64,000 nucleotides of DNA, taken from NCBI GenBank assembly GCA_000499405.2, contig HG738137.1:2914001-2978000 (forward strand), written 5' to 3'. Below are positions 50,672 to 62,153 of the stretch, one piece after another (the stretch's first letter is position 1; the number at the start of each line of letters is the position of its first letter). The position numbers were made by a program, and so were the translations under genes. The notes beneath the pieces were generated by a model that did no database searches, had not been told where the DNA came from, and was given only the letters and a program-made list of their open reading frames with translations. The stretch comes from Onchocerca volvulus (lineage: Eukaryota > Nematoda > Chromadorea > Rhabditida > Onchocercidae).

Positions 50672-53600
50672 CTAAGGTATTGGAGATGGTGATAACGAAT
50701 ATGAATCAGCAATTTTAGATTTCTCGACATTTACAACAATTTCACGAGATGTACAGAAACCGGAATCCTGAAAACGATAACAGTGAAAACTGTTAAAAAT
50801 ATATCAAATTCTGTTGGCAGATTTGTGATGAATCAAATGATAGATTTTTTTTTCTCTTCTTTTTCATTATCGTGATCTTGCTGTTTAGAGACAATTAAAA
50901 TTAAGATATCATTTTACGGACTAGTTGCAAAGATTTAGACCATAAGAGTTATTAACATGGCATGTTTCTAAACTAAACAAAGTTGTAAGGCTCATAAAAT
51001 AAAAAAGTAGTAATAAAATTACCTGATAGAATAGACAAAAATATTGCCATAAACCGACTGTGATAACACGTGTTACAATGATGCCTGCGTGGTTGTTAAG
51101 GAAACGTAACAGCAATGTACCGTCCAGACCAAGAAACTGTGGAAGATTTTAAATGTTCATTTAAAACTTAGAATTCAAATTCGAAATTTTAAGTAATTCA
51201 TTGAAGTTATTCAATGATCTCAGTCGAAAATTGTTGGACTCTCGAAGGCCAGAGAAATCAAGTCTTTTTTATTTTCAGTATACTTAATCATAAAAGCAAA
51301 ATAATGTACCTCCACAACATAAATATGAAGATGCCTTTTGTCTTTCAGCAAGAAACAGCCCCACTCATCCAGTTCACCTTCCTGCGAACAAAATGAATTT
51401 AAATTTTAATCAAACTTCTAATTCCTTGAAAATATTCAAAAATTATCTGATCTCCTAATGACTAATAGCAAAAATTAATTGCAAAATCAAAGACTGAAAC
51501 AAAATGATAAAAAAAAAACAGAACTAAAAGACCTGACCAATAAATTAAAAACAAAAATTTTATTTACTTGCAAATAGAATTTTATCGAAATTTCACGACA
51601 TTGTAGTGGCACATATTGCACGAATGTAACAATGAAATTAGCTAGTGATATGACAAAGAGCTGAAGTAAAATTGACTTTTAGCGCTTTAATATAGTTACT
51701 AATATAAAATTCAAAATTGAGAAAAGCATCTTCAGTTTTACATTATGCTTCCTGTGAGATCCGCTCGAAGAAAAATACTAATTCATGTTACAATGAATTT
51801 CAGCAATCACAAGCGTACTGCGCTGAAGCAATTATCTATTTTTGATAAGAGATTTAAACTTTAATTGGAATGCCTGATAAGATTCTTAACATACCAGAAA
51901 TATCCAGCACCATAGCATGAAGAACACTTTTTCATTGATAAAATTAAGCATCAAAACACATTGCAGTGTATTTATCTCCATTCTTCCCAAAATTTGTCGT
52001 TCCATATCGCAAAATGTTACTAATGGAAAATATGATGACGTAAATGACATTTTCTGAAAATAAAAATATGTAAAAAACAAAATATTTAATATAAAGTAAT
52101 GCAGAATAAAAGAAAGATTTATCACTTCCTCATTTTCACCCTTCTTTATTCCCCTATTTTTTAATGGGCAATAAACTTCTACATTTACAAAATCCTCCAC
52201 ATCATTTCGATAACGACTGATCAATAGTCCCATAAAGGGCAAAAATTGCAATCAAAAACTATGAAGAAGCAAAAATATCAATCGAATCAACAGAACTGCG
52301 ACTTGAAAAATAGTTGGTTTATATCAAATAACTGCCAGCCGTTCAAAAAATCCTACTGCAAATTAAGAGAAAGACGGACTCATCCGCAATAAAATATATT
52401 AGTTAGGAATTAGGATTTCTAATCATATGCATGATTCAGTTGAGTTAAGCCATTCGTTCGATAAAATTAAATTTTGGGGAATTAAATCTTCGACTAACTT
52501 ACAGTAAACGGCCAAAAAAAAGTGTTGAAACCAATAAATCGGCCAATGATGTACAACTGCACTATGTCATTTACGACATTTAAAAGCTTCGAAACAAAAT
52601 AAAGTGCTACTGATATACCATTTACACTATCCAATCGATACTTATGCCATTTCTAGAAAAACCCGAAATATCTAGCCTATTCATGAGCTTATAATCCGTG
52701 ATTTTCCAAATTTTGTAAAATTATAATAAAAAATGAAACTTGGAAACTTCAGATTCAAAGCCAAAAAGGTCTTGAAATATAAAACTACCTTTTTCAGTCT
52801 TGAAAATCTGGTAGTGGGTTTCGGCTCTTGACGTGCCTCAAAATAAGCTTTAATTTAGTTTGATAATTAACGATTTTATGAAAAACAACAGTTTCTTTTA
52901 GAATAAATAAGAAAAACATTTGATAGAATTATTTAAAAACTATCTAAACCTCCCTAAGTAACTATCAAATAATTAGTATTTCAAAATGATAAAAAACCGA
53001 GGTCCTATATGTGTTCATGTTCATCGTCATTTTCAACCCTAAGGCAATATAGTCGATTAGATTTGTCAACTTCTTTCTTCGATCTTCAAATTTGAAAGTT
53101 CTTTCTAAAGATATTGCTTCACGAACTATAGCTTCCATATCTAGAGCTGAAAAGGAATTGTAAGTTATTGAAATAACAGATTAGGGAATAAATAATATAT
53201 AATATTAAAGGAGAAATAAAAAATAAATGAAGATTACTTCTCTGACTTTGCAACGTTATCCATAACCAACCAGGAATGTAGAAGCACAATGCTTGAATCG
53301 TGAGAAAAAAAGGTACCCACTGGAAGATTCATTTTTTTTTTTTTAATTTTTGTGATTTTTTAAACGATCTAAAAATTTAATTTGGCCCGTGAAGCTTTAA
53401 TTTTTTTTAGCAAAGACTTAACTGCTCTGCATTCTTAGGCACAAAGTGAAAATTTCTTTCATGTCTTATAATATATATCAATATGAAATAAATTTTGATA
53501 CTTCAAAATAAAAGTAATTTAAAATTTCAGGCTTATATCAATCTATCTTGATTCTCTAATTTTGAAAGCAGTTCTTTCTTTTTTTTTTTTGGAAAATAGT

Positions 53601-54101
53601 ACATTATATATATTTAATTAATTAATAAAGAACCAACTTGATAATAATTTATAGCATTATTTGCATGATATTCTGCTCGATTATTTGCATCCGGTATTGT
53701 TTTATTGTATGCTAAACGATAAGTATTTTGCAAAAAACAATAGTACTGGCCATAATTAGTCCATGAATTTCCTATAAAATAATGCAAATTAGCTCGATTA
53801 ACAAAACAACGATAAGAAATGAAGAGAAAACAATGGCAGATTGAAAGTAACTTCTCAGAAATTTATCCGGAACAATAGATCGAACAGAATAGAGTAAAAA
53901 TTCCGAAAACATACGATCAAGGTGTGCCGGAAGCATACATTGTATTGGTTGTCCGAACTGTTGTTTCGCACCAACAAACATAGCACATAAAATTAAAACA
54001 ACAACAGTAATTTTGCCGTGTAATCGATCGACAATATCATTCAAATAATACGTGTTAATCAACGTTGACAATAATTTCTCGAGGAATGGTATTTCGAACA
54101 T
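50672..54101 (-). CDS. innexin (gap-junction channel subunit)
   Basis: Inferred exons in transcript order: 54101-53915, 53771-53638, 53319-53238, 53146-52998, 52836-52789, 52652-52503, 52352-52333, 52216-52189, 52053-51895, 51660-51568, 51381-51310, 51136-51023, 50767-50672. They total 1332 bases (443 residues), all phases matching, in the usual innexin size range. Seen: first TM with VDRLHGKITVVVLILCAMFV and GAKQQFGQPIQC; first loop Cys in PIQCMLP and YYCFLQNTY; the family signature YYQWVPF; second loop Cys in LVTFCDME and TLQCVLML; fourth TM FFMLWCWIFL; and C-terminal FLGLDGTLLLRFL..HAG. Innexins form hexameric hemichannels coupling cells. The start at 54101 is chosen because innexins begin a few residues before this TM. 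The two 20- and 28-base exons are the least certain. The paralogue cannot be named. Confidence 0.88.
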
Positions 54102-54203
54102 TTTGCTTTGGGAAGCGAAAGCTAAATGCAATGAGCTATCATTCAATATATTCACGTAACAGCATATCAACGTCACGTTACAAAAAATCGAAAGGCAATT
54201 CCT

Positions 54204-54381
54204 TGCGACGCTTACCGTCAAATACTTCATGCGACACTTACCGTCAAATGCTTCATGCGACGCTTACCATCAAATGATTCATCGACGCTTTTCATGAAGT
54301 GTTCATACGACGCTTACCGTCAAATGATTCATCGACGTTTATCGTGAAGTGTTCATGCGACGCTTACCGTCAAATGATTCC
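54204..54381 (-). repeat. 24/26-bp minisatellite upstream of the innexin
   Basis: Seven units of the form 'tgcgacgcttaccgtcaaat' plus 6 bases (26 bp), with two 24-bp variant units ('tcgacgctttt' and 'tcgacgtttat' types) alternating in the right half. On the minus strand, the innexin's strand, the typical unit contains 'acggtaagcg', a good 5' splice-site consensus, repeated several times. It overlaps the open frame that extends upstream of the innexin ATG, which argues that this extension is not coding. Confidence 0.9.
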
Positions 54382-54806
54382 GTTTAAGCCATCTTTCGAT
54401 TAAACCCAATTGATAGTCTTACAGTTAAAACCTTATATTGATATGCAATAGAAGTTCTCAGAGTGTATCTCGCAGTATTTTGAATCTATCTAATCTGTTA
54501 AGATTGAAAGCTCCAGAAGATGCAGGAAAAATGGAAAAGAAAAGATGATTATTTACATGGAAAATAAGACATTCAGGTAAAATTAATCCTTCTAGGTCAA
54601 ATGATGAAATTCAACAATTTCTATCCGAATCATCTTCAATTAATCTTTACAAAACTCACGTCTACAGATAAATCAATTAACCGTTAAAAAACCCCGGAAG
54701 AATCCCCCGCCTACTCTAGGAATACCAACATCAAATATCCGACAACCATTCTACAGAATCCACATTTCATCATCCATTACATGCATAAACGTGAACGAGA
54801 ATACGA

Positions 54807-54814
54807 TGACGTCA
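54807..54814. promoter_or_regulatory. TGACGTCA, CRE-type palindrome
   Basis: A full consensus cAMP-response element in the region between the divergent innexin and saposin genes. Another perfect copy occurs at 26244-26251, so chance occurrence is quite possible. Confidence 0.3.
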
Positions 54815-54856
54815 ATACTTCTTATGATTAGAAGCAGATTCTTTGAAGGAATAAAA

Positions 54857-55051
54857 ATGAACGTGAATTTTGCTTTTATCGTGTTATTTTTCTTTCATAT
54901 TTATGTTTCTAGAAGAAACAAGCGTTTTCACGTCGTTCCCCATGTTTCCCGCCTTCACACTTATGTTTCTAGAAGAAACAGGCGTTTTCACGTCATTTCC
55001 CACGTTTCCCGCCTTCACACTTCAACAAGTTGTCATTTTCCCTTCTTTTAA
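54857..55051 (+). CDS. speculative small ORF with leader and two basic 20-residue repeats
   Basis: A 64-residue frame. The N-terminal part (MNVNFAFIVLFFFHIYVS) is hydrophobic like a signal peptide. It is followed by two copies of a 20-residue unit created by the 60-bp DNA duplication: RRNKRFHVVPHVSRLHT then RRNRRFHVISHVSRLHT, with a short Ser/Thr/Phe end. Basic clusters before each FHV could be prohormone cleavage sites. The four base differences between copies give K/R, V/I and P/S changes and one silent change. There is no homology support, and the frame also extends 22 codons upstream (ATG 54791). It may be only a repeat that happens to be open. Confidence 0.22.
   Translation: MNVNFAFIVLFFFHIYVSRRNKRFHVVPHVSRLHTYVSRRNRRFHVISHVSRLHTSTSCHFPFF
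54901..55020 (+). repeat. 60-bp tandem duplication with HSE-like palindromes
   Basis: 54901-54960 and 54961-55020 are near-identical, with four differences. Each contains TGTTTCTAGAAGAAACA, an inverted repeat whose core TTCTAGAA (54907 and 54967) matches the heat-shock-factor site TTCnnGAA. It lies 0.9 kb upstream of the saposin gene and 0.8 kb upstream of the innexin start. Confidence 0.9.
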
Positions 55052-55422
55052 GCGTGAAACGTGATTGATTCGTTCATTTAAATTCCAAATCATATTTTTG
55101 CATTTTGTATATTTTACAGTAACAGAAGCATTTCTTGTTGATTAATGAAACAAAATACAAAGTCCGAAAATTGTTTTCGTCTATTCCACGAAAAGTGAGT
55201 GAATCATTCATTTCTATTGTATTATCCAGAAAATCTTATCAGTTTCTTCTTGGTTTCTTTTTGTTATCGAAAATGTGAGCTACTAGTGTTTACATATTTC
55301 AAAAAATTTTTGATTTTAATATTGCTATTCATCGATATGAACATTTAATTTTTGTTTTAATGCAAAATATTCAACTTCCTGGTTGTTTTATTTGTTTTGA
55401 GCGGACAGCGTTTTACTTCCAG

Positions 55423-55801
55423 GATGATAACGACACGACGGACATCATCATCTCTTCGAACAAATAACGATCGAAGAACGGTTTCTTTCAAGCAATATAA
55501 AAGGTGTGTTTTTTTTGATATGAATTCATATTTTTCGATTGATTAGAATTAGCTCATTTTCTGATATCGTGAAATGGAGTGTGTCTGTGGATGTTTGCAA
55601 GAATCGATGAGACTAACCATCAGATTCTCGGGAAGTAACCCTTCATCTTTGCCATATTATTATTCCCAGTCCACATCAATACTTGGAATAAATACGAGAG
55701 AAAAGTAAAATTTGCAAAGCTAACAGGATTTAATCGTGAACTTAGTACACATAGCCAACTCCTAGAAAATTTGTCTCGGTACTGTAGCTATTTTTAAATA
55801 A
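55423..55801 (+). other. possible two-exon small transcript
   Basis: An acceptor 'ttttacttccag' precedes ATG 55424. An open Arg/Ser/Thr-rich frame of 80 bases ends at a gtgtgt donor (55504), which could join at about 55625 to a frame ending at TAA about 80 bases later, with AATAAA near 55797. The product would be about 54 residues of unknown function. The second acceptor has a poor pyrimidine tract. It could instead be 5' untranslated sequence of the saposin gene. Confidence 0.2.
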
Positions 55802-55856
55802 AAGCTGGTCTATTCCTACTACCACAGTATACATCTTAATAGCACATATAAATTTA

Positions 55857-55859
55857 CAG
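55857..55859 (+). promoter_or_regulatory. acceptor just before the saposin start (putative trans-splice site)
   Basis: 'aaatttacag' ends at 55859, six bases before ATG 55866. This is typical spacing for spliced-leader addition in nematodes. A second possible acceptor lies at 55825-55827 (accacag). Confidence 0.5.
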
Positions 55860-55865
55860 TGAGAA

Positions 55866-56408
55866 ATGAAATCAGTTTCAATCGCATTAATACTTGTAAT
55901 TGCTGCTGCTACTGCTGCTGTTGCTGTTGCTGCAATATCTCAAACGAAAGATGCAAACTTACCAAAACTTATTGCTCTCAGATATCAGGAAGCAGGACTT
56001 TGTGTGTCATGTAAAATGTTTTTCGATGAAATAATTAGCATGATTGTGCAAGTTTTTGATTGGTTCCAGCAAGTTAGTTCTTTCTTTTTTTCTTTTCTGT
56101 TTTTTATCACTTATCATCATATGATTATTATTATCATACTTTGATGTTATACAGTCAAATTACGATGATTTTAATTGAGCATTGAATTTTCAAATCCCAG
56201 ATTGTTATATAGAAACTTCTTATCGTAATGTTCATTTTCTCTTTTTTTTTTAAAGGAAATGGAAGAGTTATGTATCGACCATTTTGATGGTAATTCGACT
56301 GCTATTGATGTATGTAAAACGAAAGTAGATACTATGGTTACAACACTGCGAAGTTTTGTTGAGATTGAATCTTCAAAAACATTGTGTGAAAAAATTTATC
56401 TCTGTTAA
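55866..56408 (+). CDS. saposin-B-domain secreted protein
   Basis: Two exons, 55866-56072 and 56256-56408, give 119 residues. The signal peptide (SIALILVIAAATAAVAVAA) is followed by one saposin-B domain with the six expected cysteines in order: CVSC, then LCID, VCKT, and CEKIYLC at the very end. The hydrophobic helix FFDEIISMIVQVFDWF lies between the second and third Cys. Saposin-like proteins of nematodes bind or permeabilise lipid membranes, and many are antimicrobial or digestive factors. The exact role here is unknown. The intron has a gttagt donor and a tttaaag acceptor, phase 0. AATAAA follows 16 bases after the stop. The gene runs head-to-head with the innexin. Confidence 0.9.
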
Positions 56409-56423
56409 TTTTTTTAAAGTTGT

Positions 56424-56429
56424 AATAAA
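56424..56429 (+). terminator. polyadenylation signal AATAAA of the saposin gene
   Basis: AATAAA lies 16 bases after the TAA at 56406-56408, consistent with the short 3' UTRs of nematodes. Confidence 0.75.
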
Positions 56430-59400
56430 GTAATATTTCTCGAGAAGTCGTCATCGCAGATAAAGTTATACAAGAAAGATTGCGCTGTAAATACGGTATC
56501 TAAAATTATCTCATCTTCATATCGTTTTCTGTGTTTTGAATAAAACTAAACTTGCAGTTAGAAATATGAATTGCATTTTTCGAAAGGAAAGTTGAGAAAT
56601 AATTCGAACTTTAAATGACATAGCATTGCTTCGACAAGACAGCAATTCGTGAGATACTGTAATCAGCATGAAAAACTAATGCTATCTGTCATGTAGAATG
56701 TCTCCAAATGTAGTAAGATTTTGCTTTAGTGGACTTAATACATTTTAATTTGAAAAGAATGAAAAGTTTTTGAAGTAAACATTTCTTAAGCATTTAATTC
56801 TACAGAAGCTTCAATTCGTAGAACAATAACTATGCTATCTATACTTTGGGGATTATTTTGGAATTTTCTGTTTCTTATCAGTAATGCAAATAATAATATC
56901 GATAATGTCATTAACAGATAAATAACTACTTCGTTTCATGTTACTGCCATATCAACATAATAAGTATTCACTATATTTAATTGTATAAATCCCGATTTTG
57001 AGAGCTTTTAAATAAGCTATTTTTTCACTTCGAATTTTCGTAAATTCCGAATTGCTTGCATCTCATGAATCATTAATGTTTTCAAAAAGAAGTATTATTT
57101 TGCTAGAATTCAAAATGTTTTTATATACGTCATAAAACGGTTGCATTTTTATGTCCTAGGAAATTGCTTTAGGTATTTTGTTTCAAAAAAAAAAAAAAAA
57201 CTGGGTTAGATTTTAAATTCTTACACTTTTGCTACAACCGTATGTATAATTTATTGATTTTGTAATATAATATTCAAGATATTGCTTTTCTCAAATTCGA
57301 CGCATTTTTGCTTCGAATCAAACAACTGTCATTTTCAGCGTGAAGTATCTGATCTGTGAATCCCATAAAGTTTTCATACATAAAGCTGAATCAACGATTC
57401 AATTTTATTTTTACATATCTTCGTCATAATTACAAACGGTGAAGATTTGTATGCTATAGTATAAGTAGCTAGAAAACTGAAATATTAGCATTCTCAAAAT
57501 TTTGGTTAATTAATTAAGTTGTGCGATTGACAGGTTATTCAATTTCTTTCTGCATTTTAATGGTGTTTGTGCTGAGTTATTGAGAAAATGGATTAGAGAG
57601 CTAATTTTGAAGTAATGATTACCGTATAATTAACAAATTATAGTTTTATTTGGCTGACAAAACCAATACTAATGTTTTAGATAAGCCAAGTCAAGTAAAG
57701 AAAATTTTTTTTTTCTTCGAGAATTTTTGAAATTAAAAAAATTGAATATATTTTATTTACGTTCTTTACATAAAATATCTTAAACAATCGTACCGCTCGA
57801 AAAGATGAAAATTATTAAAATTTTGGAACTTCGTTGAGCTATATATTCTTCTAACGTGTTGAATTCTTAGAACATCAATATCATTTTATCTGATCGTATA
57901 GGCAGATCTTTTTATCTTTTATAACTAGAATGGAAAACTTTGCTAAAATCTTTATATCTCATTCCAAAATCAAAAAATTGAGAAATTTAAGGGGTATGAT
58001 TGTGGAGTAAAATTGTATTTCAAGGAATCAAGACATTAGTCTTTTAATTACGATAAAATAAATAAATAGATGAGATTTGAAAATTCTTCGAGGAGAAACA
58101 GTTAAAAACATTTATTCTGTCCTGAATAATATAGCTGAAGATGAAATTATACAACATAAAAATAAAATACTCAACTTAAATGTCAGTGTTAAAAAAAAAA
58201 AAAAAAAGAAAAAAAAAAAACTAAAAGATTGCCATTCATTTTTTAAACTATCAAAGGCTTTAATTTGAAAGGAATAAAATGTATTGTTGAGAATTTTAAC
58301 TATATTGTTGAGAACTTTTTATTTGAACTGCTACAAATTATTTTTACAAAATGACATTTAAGCAAAGAATGATTAATTGCTTATGTTTCCTTTCTTTTTA
58401 TAATTTATGATTTGGGAAGATTTTTTTGAAATTTTCTGGAATTTTTTAAGAATTTCTGAAAATTTCTTATCAATTTCAGCATGATGAGCTTTCTTGAATA
58501 TTAAGATGAAAAATTCAGATCGTTTTTCCAATTCCTATTCTACATAGTCATTGAAGGCCGGAGAGACATAACTCTAGTTGTTGACAGATAAAATTTAGAG
58601 AAAAACAGAGTGCCAAGCAGCTGTTCCTCAAGCTGGAAGGTTCTTTTATGCTTTTGCTACACTTCCGCTGGCTTCACAATTTTGAATCTTGAAAATTACA
58701 AGCCTGCTAGTAGTGGGCTTTTTTACAAGACTTAACAAGTGTTGTTGATGTAAATTTCAATTTTTGATAAAAATGTGTCGAGTTAGCAAAGAGGAAAACT
58801 CATTCTTGCATCTCTGTCAAGGAACATTAAGGCTTTTTTTTTTTTGAAATTCATTTTACTACAAATATTTATAGAACTTAATTTGCTTGGCATTCATAAA
58901 AGACATAGCCATGGACTAACATGCATTGCCAGTTGGAACCCTAAATTATCATTGTATTTTAGAAAACGAATTTGTAAATGCTCCAAAATTCATCACCAAT
59001 TCATCGAATCGTGAATTTTGAATTCACTAAAATTCGATTTTCCTTTGTTGCTAAAATCTAGTGTGAGGAAAAGAAAATTTGGACTCGCGAAACTTTCTCA
59101 ACTCAATGTATTGTCAGTCTTCAATCATTATCAATTGTTTAAATTTGTTTGCTTATTAACAAGAAAAAAAAAAGCAAATTATCAAGAAATCGAATTGTCA
59201 GATAGTAGTTCAACACTTCTGTACTATATAGCATTGAGTAAATTTATTGTAATCTGGTAGTACAAGTACTCAATCATCAAAAATAAAGATAAATGATAAT
59301 CAATTGATGCACTGATAAATAAGGATTAGTACGAATGAGATAACCTCTCGCATAAAATTAAGAAAAATTTCAATAGATTTCAATTAAATTAAAATTAAAT

Positions 59401-59583
59401 ACACTTTAATGCGATTGAAAACATTGAAAGAAATAACAGTAGTAATCGAAAAGGTGTGTCTTGAGATGACGATCAGGCTGGAAAGAGGACACTTGAGAGA
59501 TTAAAGTGATGATGAAGTGGGAAAAATGCATCATAGAGAAGAAGTTTTTATGTGAAGCGGTGGTGAAGTTTCTGGGTCAAGCT

Positions 59584-59998
59584 CATCCTGTGTCATTGTT
59601 CTATTGATCTGTCATTTGAATTTCATTTCAATCGATCTTGATCCAGATAATGATCAATTTGGAATAAAGCAATAGGCCACTATTTCTTTCCTTTTTTTCT
59701 TTTTCCTAAGCTATTATTTGATAGAATAATTACTTCTAAAAATGAAAATAAAAGTTAATTTAGTAAAAAGACACTTGGACAGGCGTCTACAGCTCTTCAA
59801 GATCAACCAGTTCTCTTACTTTGAATTGAAAAATAACGATTAAAACTTGTTGCTAAATCAAGTCTATGTCGTTCATATAACATCTGTGTCATCTTTTAAT
59901 CATTCTGTTCTTCAAATTTCATTTCATTCGATCGTTCTTCAAATAATGATCAATTTATAGGCAATTACTCTTTTTCCTAGGCAACTATTGAAGAATAG
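59584..59998 (+). repeat. pair of diverged direct repeats about 300 bp apart
   Basis: 59584-59730 and 59881-59998 share 'ctgtgtcat', 'tttcatttca.tcgatc', 'ataatgatcaattt' and 'ctttttcctag' in the same order and orientation. Confidence 0.6.
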
Positions 59999-60726
59999 CA
60001 CGTAATCGAATGTATTGATTTTTTTTTCTAACTTAAAATACTAGTATTGAAACATTTGAAATTGAGGCTATAAAAGAAGTTAAAGTCTGAAGACTAACAA
60101 AATTCAAATTTAAGATAGTAAACATGATGTTTTAATATTCTTACTAGAGTTTCGCATTTTAAAAGTTGCAGACATTCAAAGGTTCCTTGCAAATCCTTTC
60201 TCGTTCTTTAATTTTTTTAAAGAAAAGAAGAAAGTAATTAAGTAAACGATGGCTTGTCAACACATATGAAGGTAAATGAAAACGAGATTTTTAATAAAAA
60301 TAATTTTTCGTTAGAAAAATAACTGAAAATTATATATGTCACTATGCAAAGTGATGACATATATCTTGCAAATACTAGTCAGAAATTTTTTTTTTACTTT
60401 TTTTCTCAAATATCTTCGTATTTTGAAGTATTGAAAATTGTTCTTTCTAAAGAACTTTCCAGTAATTGTGTTAAAATATAGATATAGAGCATCTTTAGTG
60501 AATACATTTGGATGTTCAGAGAAGGTACATAAGCTTCATTTATGCTGCAGTTAGATCATTAAATTTTCCATTTTGATAAATCATTCTAAAATTAGCCTAA
60601 AGCTTTTTTTTTTGTTGGAATTATTTAGAGAGAAATGTTGAAGTTGTCACTTGCAGATATCCACTTAGAGTAATGAACATACAACGGCTTTATAGAATAT
60701 TGCATTTTGTTATGCAATGAACAAGT

Positions 60727-60822
60727 AGTTCATTTTGTCTTTGAGAGCCAAGTTCATTCTGATTTCGGGGGCCAAGTTCATTTTGACTTCGAGAGCCAAG
60801 TTGTACTACACTTTGAGAGTGT
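60727..60822 (+). repeat. 24-bp tandem repeat, four units
   Basis: Units start at 60727, 60751, 60775 and 60799, consensus 'agttcattttga.ttcgagag' plus 'cca'. The last unit is diverged. Confidence 0.88.
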
Positions 60823-62139
60823 ATGTACATATACATCTACGAATTATATGTTCGCATAATCGCATAATCATATGCATAATCATTTGTTTTTCATACACCG
60901 AAAATTAGACGAAAAAATGTAGAAAATTTGAGAATCGACTTCAGCCGAACTTTTTTTTTAAATAAATGAGGATATTAAGTAAACAATTAAGAATTATCGC
61001 TTCTTCAAACTCATTTCAATATTGATGTTTGTACACGAAAAAGAGAAAAAGGTTACAGGAATGACATTTTTAAGCTAAGCAACCAATTTCCCGAGCCTTG
61101 GGTAGTATTAGGCTTTAATTGGTAAGCTATTGGATATGGGACAAGGAAATGTGGGGTACAACCAAGAGACATAGGCATGGAGACATTTTACTTGGCCAAG
61201 CAGAAAGATATTGCATTTTGGAAAGCAAACGGAAGCTTTCCATCATCATTAGAAAAAAATGTAGGACTGCTTCATTGATAATTTAACAAGAAAAGGGAAG
61301 GCTGGCCAAGGCTGCCTACTAAATGTACAGGTGTCTTACTGAGTAAAGCCAAAAAATAATATTTTACCGACTTGCCATTTTCATCCAATATTCTTTTATT
61401 TCTTTTACTACTATCATCACTACCGTACTAACTTCAAATCTATTCAACATTCTGTTATTTAAATTTACAAATTACTGGAAAAGTTAGCCAGACTTGTGGG
61501 CTTGATTATCTTGTCGATATATGTTAATTAAGGGGACTAATTAATGTTGCTATATAAATATACATATTGGAGATATTTTAATGTTCACAATTTATTAATG
61601 ACATAAATGTATTAAAATATTAATGATTAGTAACAGATGTATTCAGTGACAAATCAGCCATAACATTCAACTTTCATATTTTAGCCATTCTTACATATCT
61701 ATAAATTCTCCAATTTCCCGATATTTTCATTTTCATTACAGAATATCATAAAAAAAGTTCATTAATATTTCTCGTAAGTTTCAAATTGCCTTATTTTTGC
61801 TTTCAATGTGATATATTTTTCTGAGAGTAGAATAAAGCTATTTTAGACAACAACAAGTGCTTACTTTTAGATAAAAAAGGCGAATTTTTCAATAAATTAA
61901 CAATCAAATTAGCTATTCCGTACAAGTCAGCTAGCGCTCGTTAATTGCAAGAAATCTGAAAGATCCAGGAGAGTTTCGCTACTTTTAAAAAGCAAATCAA
62001 TTTCTATTATCCTTTCTCGATGGCTGTTGTTTTACTTACTACTACTTTCCACTCTGTCATTTCAAAAGACAAGAGGAAAGGAGTAGAAGAATGAAATAAA
62101 AGCATTCTTCATCAATTTTTCTTCTTTTTTCTTCTTTAG

Positions 62140-62153
62140 GAAAATTTACAATT
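62140..62153 (+). promoter_or_regulatory. putative trans-splice acceptor and 5' UTR of the GluCl gene
   Basis: A strong T-rich tract ends in 'cttctttag' (62139), 14 bases before ATG 62154. With no coding exon needed upstream of a signal peptide, spliced-leader addition here is likely. Confidence 0.5.

Larger units (their letters stand above)
56430..62139. other. intergenic region between the saposin and GluCl genes
   Basis: About 5.7 kb without a recognised exon. Two stretches are visibly less AT-rich than the rest (58540-58740 and 61086-61330) but have no sustained frame. Repeats at 59584-59998 and 60727-60822 are listed separately. The GluCl promoter is expected near the right end. Confidence 0.6.

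Noticed and set aside
54102..54230. 43-residue N-terminal extension of the innexin frame
   Set aside because: Innexins start just before the first TM region, and the extension runs into the minisatellite. The ATG at 54101 is the better start.
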